This document shows, piece by piece, positions 6,502 through 7,166 of a stretch of 7,166 bases of DNA. How positions within the stretch are numbered: the first letter of the stretch is position 1; each line of letters opens with the position of its first letter. Under the pieces are notes generated by a model. That model saw only the letters and a list, made by a program, of their open reading frames with translations. It had not been told where the DNA came from and did no database searches. A program made the translations under genes and the position numbers. Origin of the DNA: Sulfurimonas sp. (GTDB lineage: Bacteria > Campylobacterota > Campylobacteria > Campylobacterales > Sulfurimonadaceae); NCBI GenBank assembly GCA_021107375.1, contig JAIOSY010000292.1:1-7166 (forward strand), written 5' to 3'.

Positions 6502-7166
6502 TAGTTATCACCCAAGGTAATGTTAATATTTATTTTCATACCTTTCATCGAAGCAGCCACATCTTCATTTGTTAAAGCTTTTAAAAGTTTTTTCAGAGAT
6601 TCTACACCATCATTATCTGATTTTATATCTACATTTTGATTTAATTCTACTTCTGAAATATCATCTATTTTCTCTTGCATTTCATCTGAATTAAACTCTT
6701 CTAGTTCATCAAGTTCTGAAACTTCATCTACTTCCTCACCAATCGCAAGTTTTAAATCTCGACTTGTTAAAGAATCCATATCAGCTATCTCTATGGTTGC
6801 TATGTCTAAAAGTGTATCTTCATCAACTTCACTTTCTAAATCTTCTTGACTTAATTCACTTACTGCATTTTGAATTTGATCTTCAATTGCCAACTCTTCA
6901 TCAATCTCTTCTGATTCAACTTCTGAAACTTCTTCAAGTTCTAGTTCATCTTCAAGTTCCAATTCTTCTTCAACAGAATCTTCTTCTAAGTCATTTAAGT
7001 TCGCCTCTTCTAAAATTTCAACTTCTTCACTTTGTAAATCATCAGCCAACTCTTCTTCAAGTTCCAACTCTTCTTCAACAGAATCTTCTTCGATAGAATC
7101 TTCAACAAGTTCTAACTCTTCTTCCAAACTCATCTCTTGGAGACTTTCAACTTCATCATCTAGTTC
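6501..7166 (-). CDS. Highly acidic poly-Glu protein, ChePep-like, 5' end outside window
   Basis: The frame stays open to the window edge; the ATG at 7133 is internal (upstream codons read ELDDEVESLQE and no ribosome site precedes it). The visible 221 residues are extremely rich in Glu and Asp, with Leu-Glu repeats such as EEDSVEEELELE. A more ordinary segment (MDSLTSRDLKLAIGEEV) lies near the middle. The distinct C-terminus, about 35 residues, reads GVESLKKLLKALTNEDVAAS followed by MKGMKININITLGDN. Its position directly before gmk-tatA-argS matches H. pylori HP0322 (poly E-rich protein, ChePep) and C. jejuni Cj1178c (highly acidic protein). ChePep is a polar regulator of chemotaxis and flagellar reversal with an N-terminal receiver domain, which would be outside the window. 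The identification rests on gene order and composition rather than on alignment. Acidic low-complexity proteins can look alike, so the function is tentative. Confidence 0.7.
   Translation of the reverse strand, partial: ELDDEVESLQEMSLEEELELVEDSIEEDSVEEELELEEELADDLQSEEVEILEEANLNDLEEDSVEEELELEDELELEEVSEVESEEIDEELAIEDQIQNAVSELSQEDLESEVDEDTLLDIATIEIADMDSLTSRDLKLAIGEEVDEVSELDELEEFNSDEMQEKIDDISEVELNQNVDIKSDNDGVESLKKLLKALTNEDVAASMKGMKININITLGDN
6949..6986 (-). repeat. 38-bp direct repeat, copy 1, in poly-Glu gene
   Basis: This stretch matches 7054-7091 at 37 of 38 bases; the only difference is a silent T/C at the AAT/AAC position on the plus strand. The two copies are 105 bp (35 codons) apart, so they stay in frame, and both encode EEDSVEEELELE. 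A third, weaker copy follows at about 7092-7130. Confidence 0.85.
7054..7091 (-). repeat. 38-bp direct repeat, copy 2, in poly-Glu gene
   Basis: Partner of the repeat at 6949-6986, in the same orientation and in frame. The near-identity at DNA level, well beyond what the shared amino acids require, points to a fairly recent internal duplication. Confidence 0.85.

Noticed and set aside
6764..7096. 110-codon open frame on the plus strand, rich in Leu, Gln and His
   Set aside because: It is the reverse of the Glu-rich codons of the acidic protein gene; low-complexity coding sequence commonly leaves such an antisense frame.
6949..7130. Regularly spaced repeats as a possible CRISPR array
   Set aside because: The copies are in frame within a Glu-rich coding region, the third is degenerate and the intervening sequence is itself similar coding sequence.

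Overview
The window looks like chromosomal DNA of a Campylobacterota (epsilonproteobacterial) member, most likely Sulfurimonas-like. The DNA is AT-rich and its codons end mostly in A or T. The right half carries the order argS - tatA - gmk - highly acidic poly-Glu protein, which is the arrangement known from Helicobacter pylori (HP0319-HP0322) and Campylobacter jejuni (Cj1175c-Cj1178c). The genus is inferred from style and gene content; no database search was run.

Left part (1-1383, minus strand): a two-gene unit with a GNAT-type acetyltransferase followed by an NhaC-family Na+/H+ antiporter that runs off the left edge. The antiporter frame opens directly after an in-frame stop and has no ATG, GTG or TTG where its conserved N-terminus begins. 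The only fitting start is ATA at 750, preceded by AGGA at good spacing.

Middle (1439-3930, plus strand): transcribed divergently from the acetyltransferase, an exported YkuD-type L,D-transpeptidase with a TAGC active-site motif. After about 100 bp holding a clear extended -10 promoter comes a membrane diguanylate cyclase with signal peptide, 7TMR-DISM extracellular domain, seven membrane helices and a GGDEF domain with intact GGEEF and RxxD inhibitory site.

Right part (3943-7166, minus strand): poly-Glu protein (ChePep-like, 5' end outside the window) -> gmk -> tatA -> argS. The poly-Glu stop and gmk start overlap (TAATG), and argS starts with TTG three bases after tatA. The argS frame is broken by one in-frame TAA at 4036-4038. 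Beyond it the same frame continues for 30 codons that encode the normal, conserved end of ArgS. A 9-bp perfect hairpin lies in the short space where argS and the cyclase gene converge.

I found no mobile element, tRNA, rRNA or CRISPR array, and I see no undescribed multi-gene system. The most notable points are two apparent single-base lesions in conserved genes (ATA start of the antiporter, in-frame TAA in argS). They are either real biology (rare start codon, stop readthrough or nonsense mutation) or base-calling errors.
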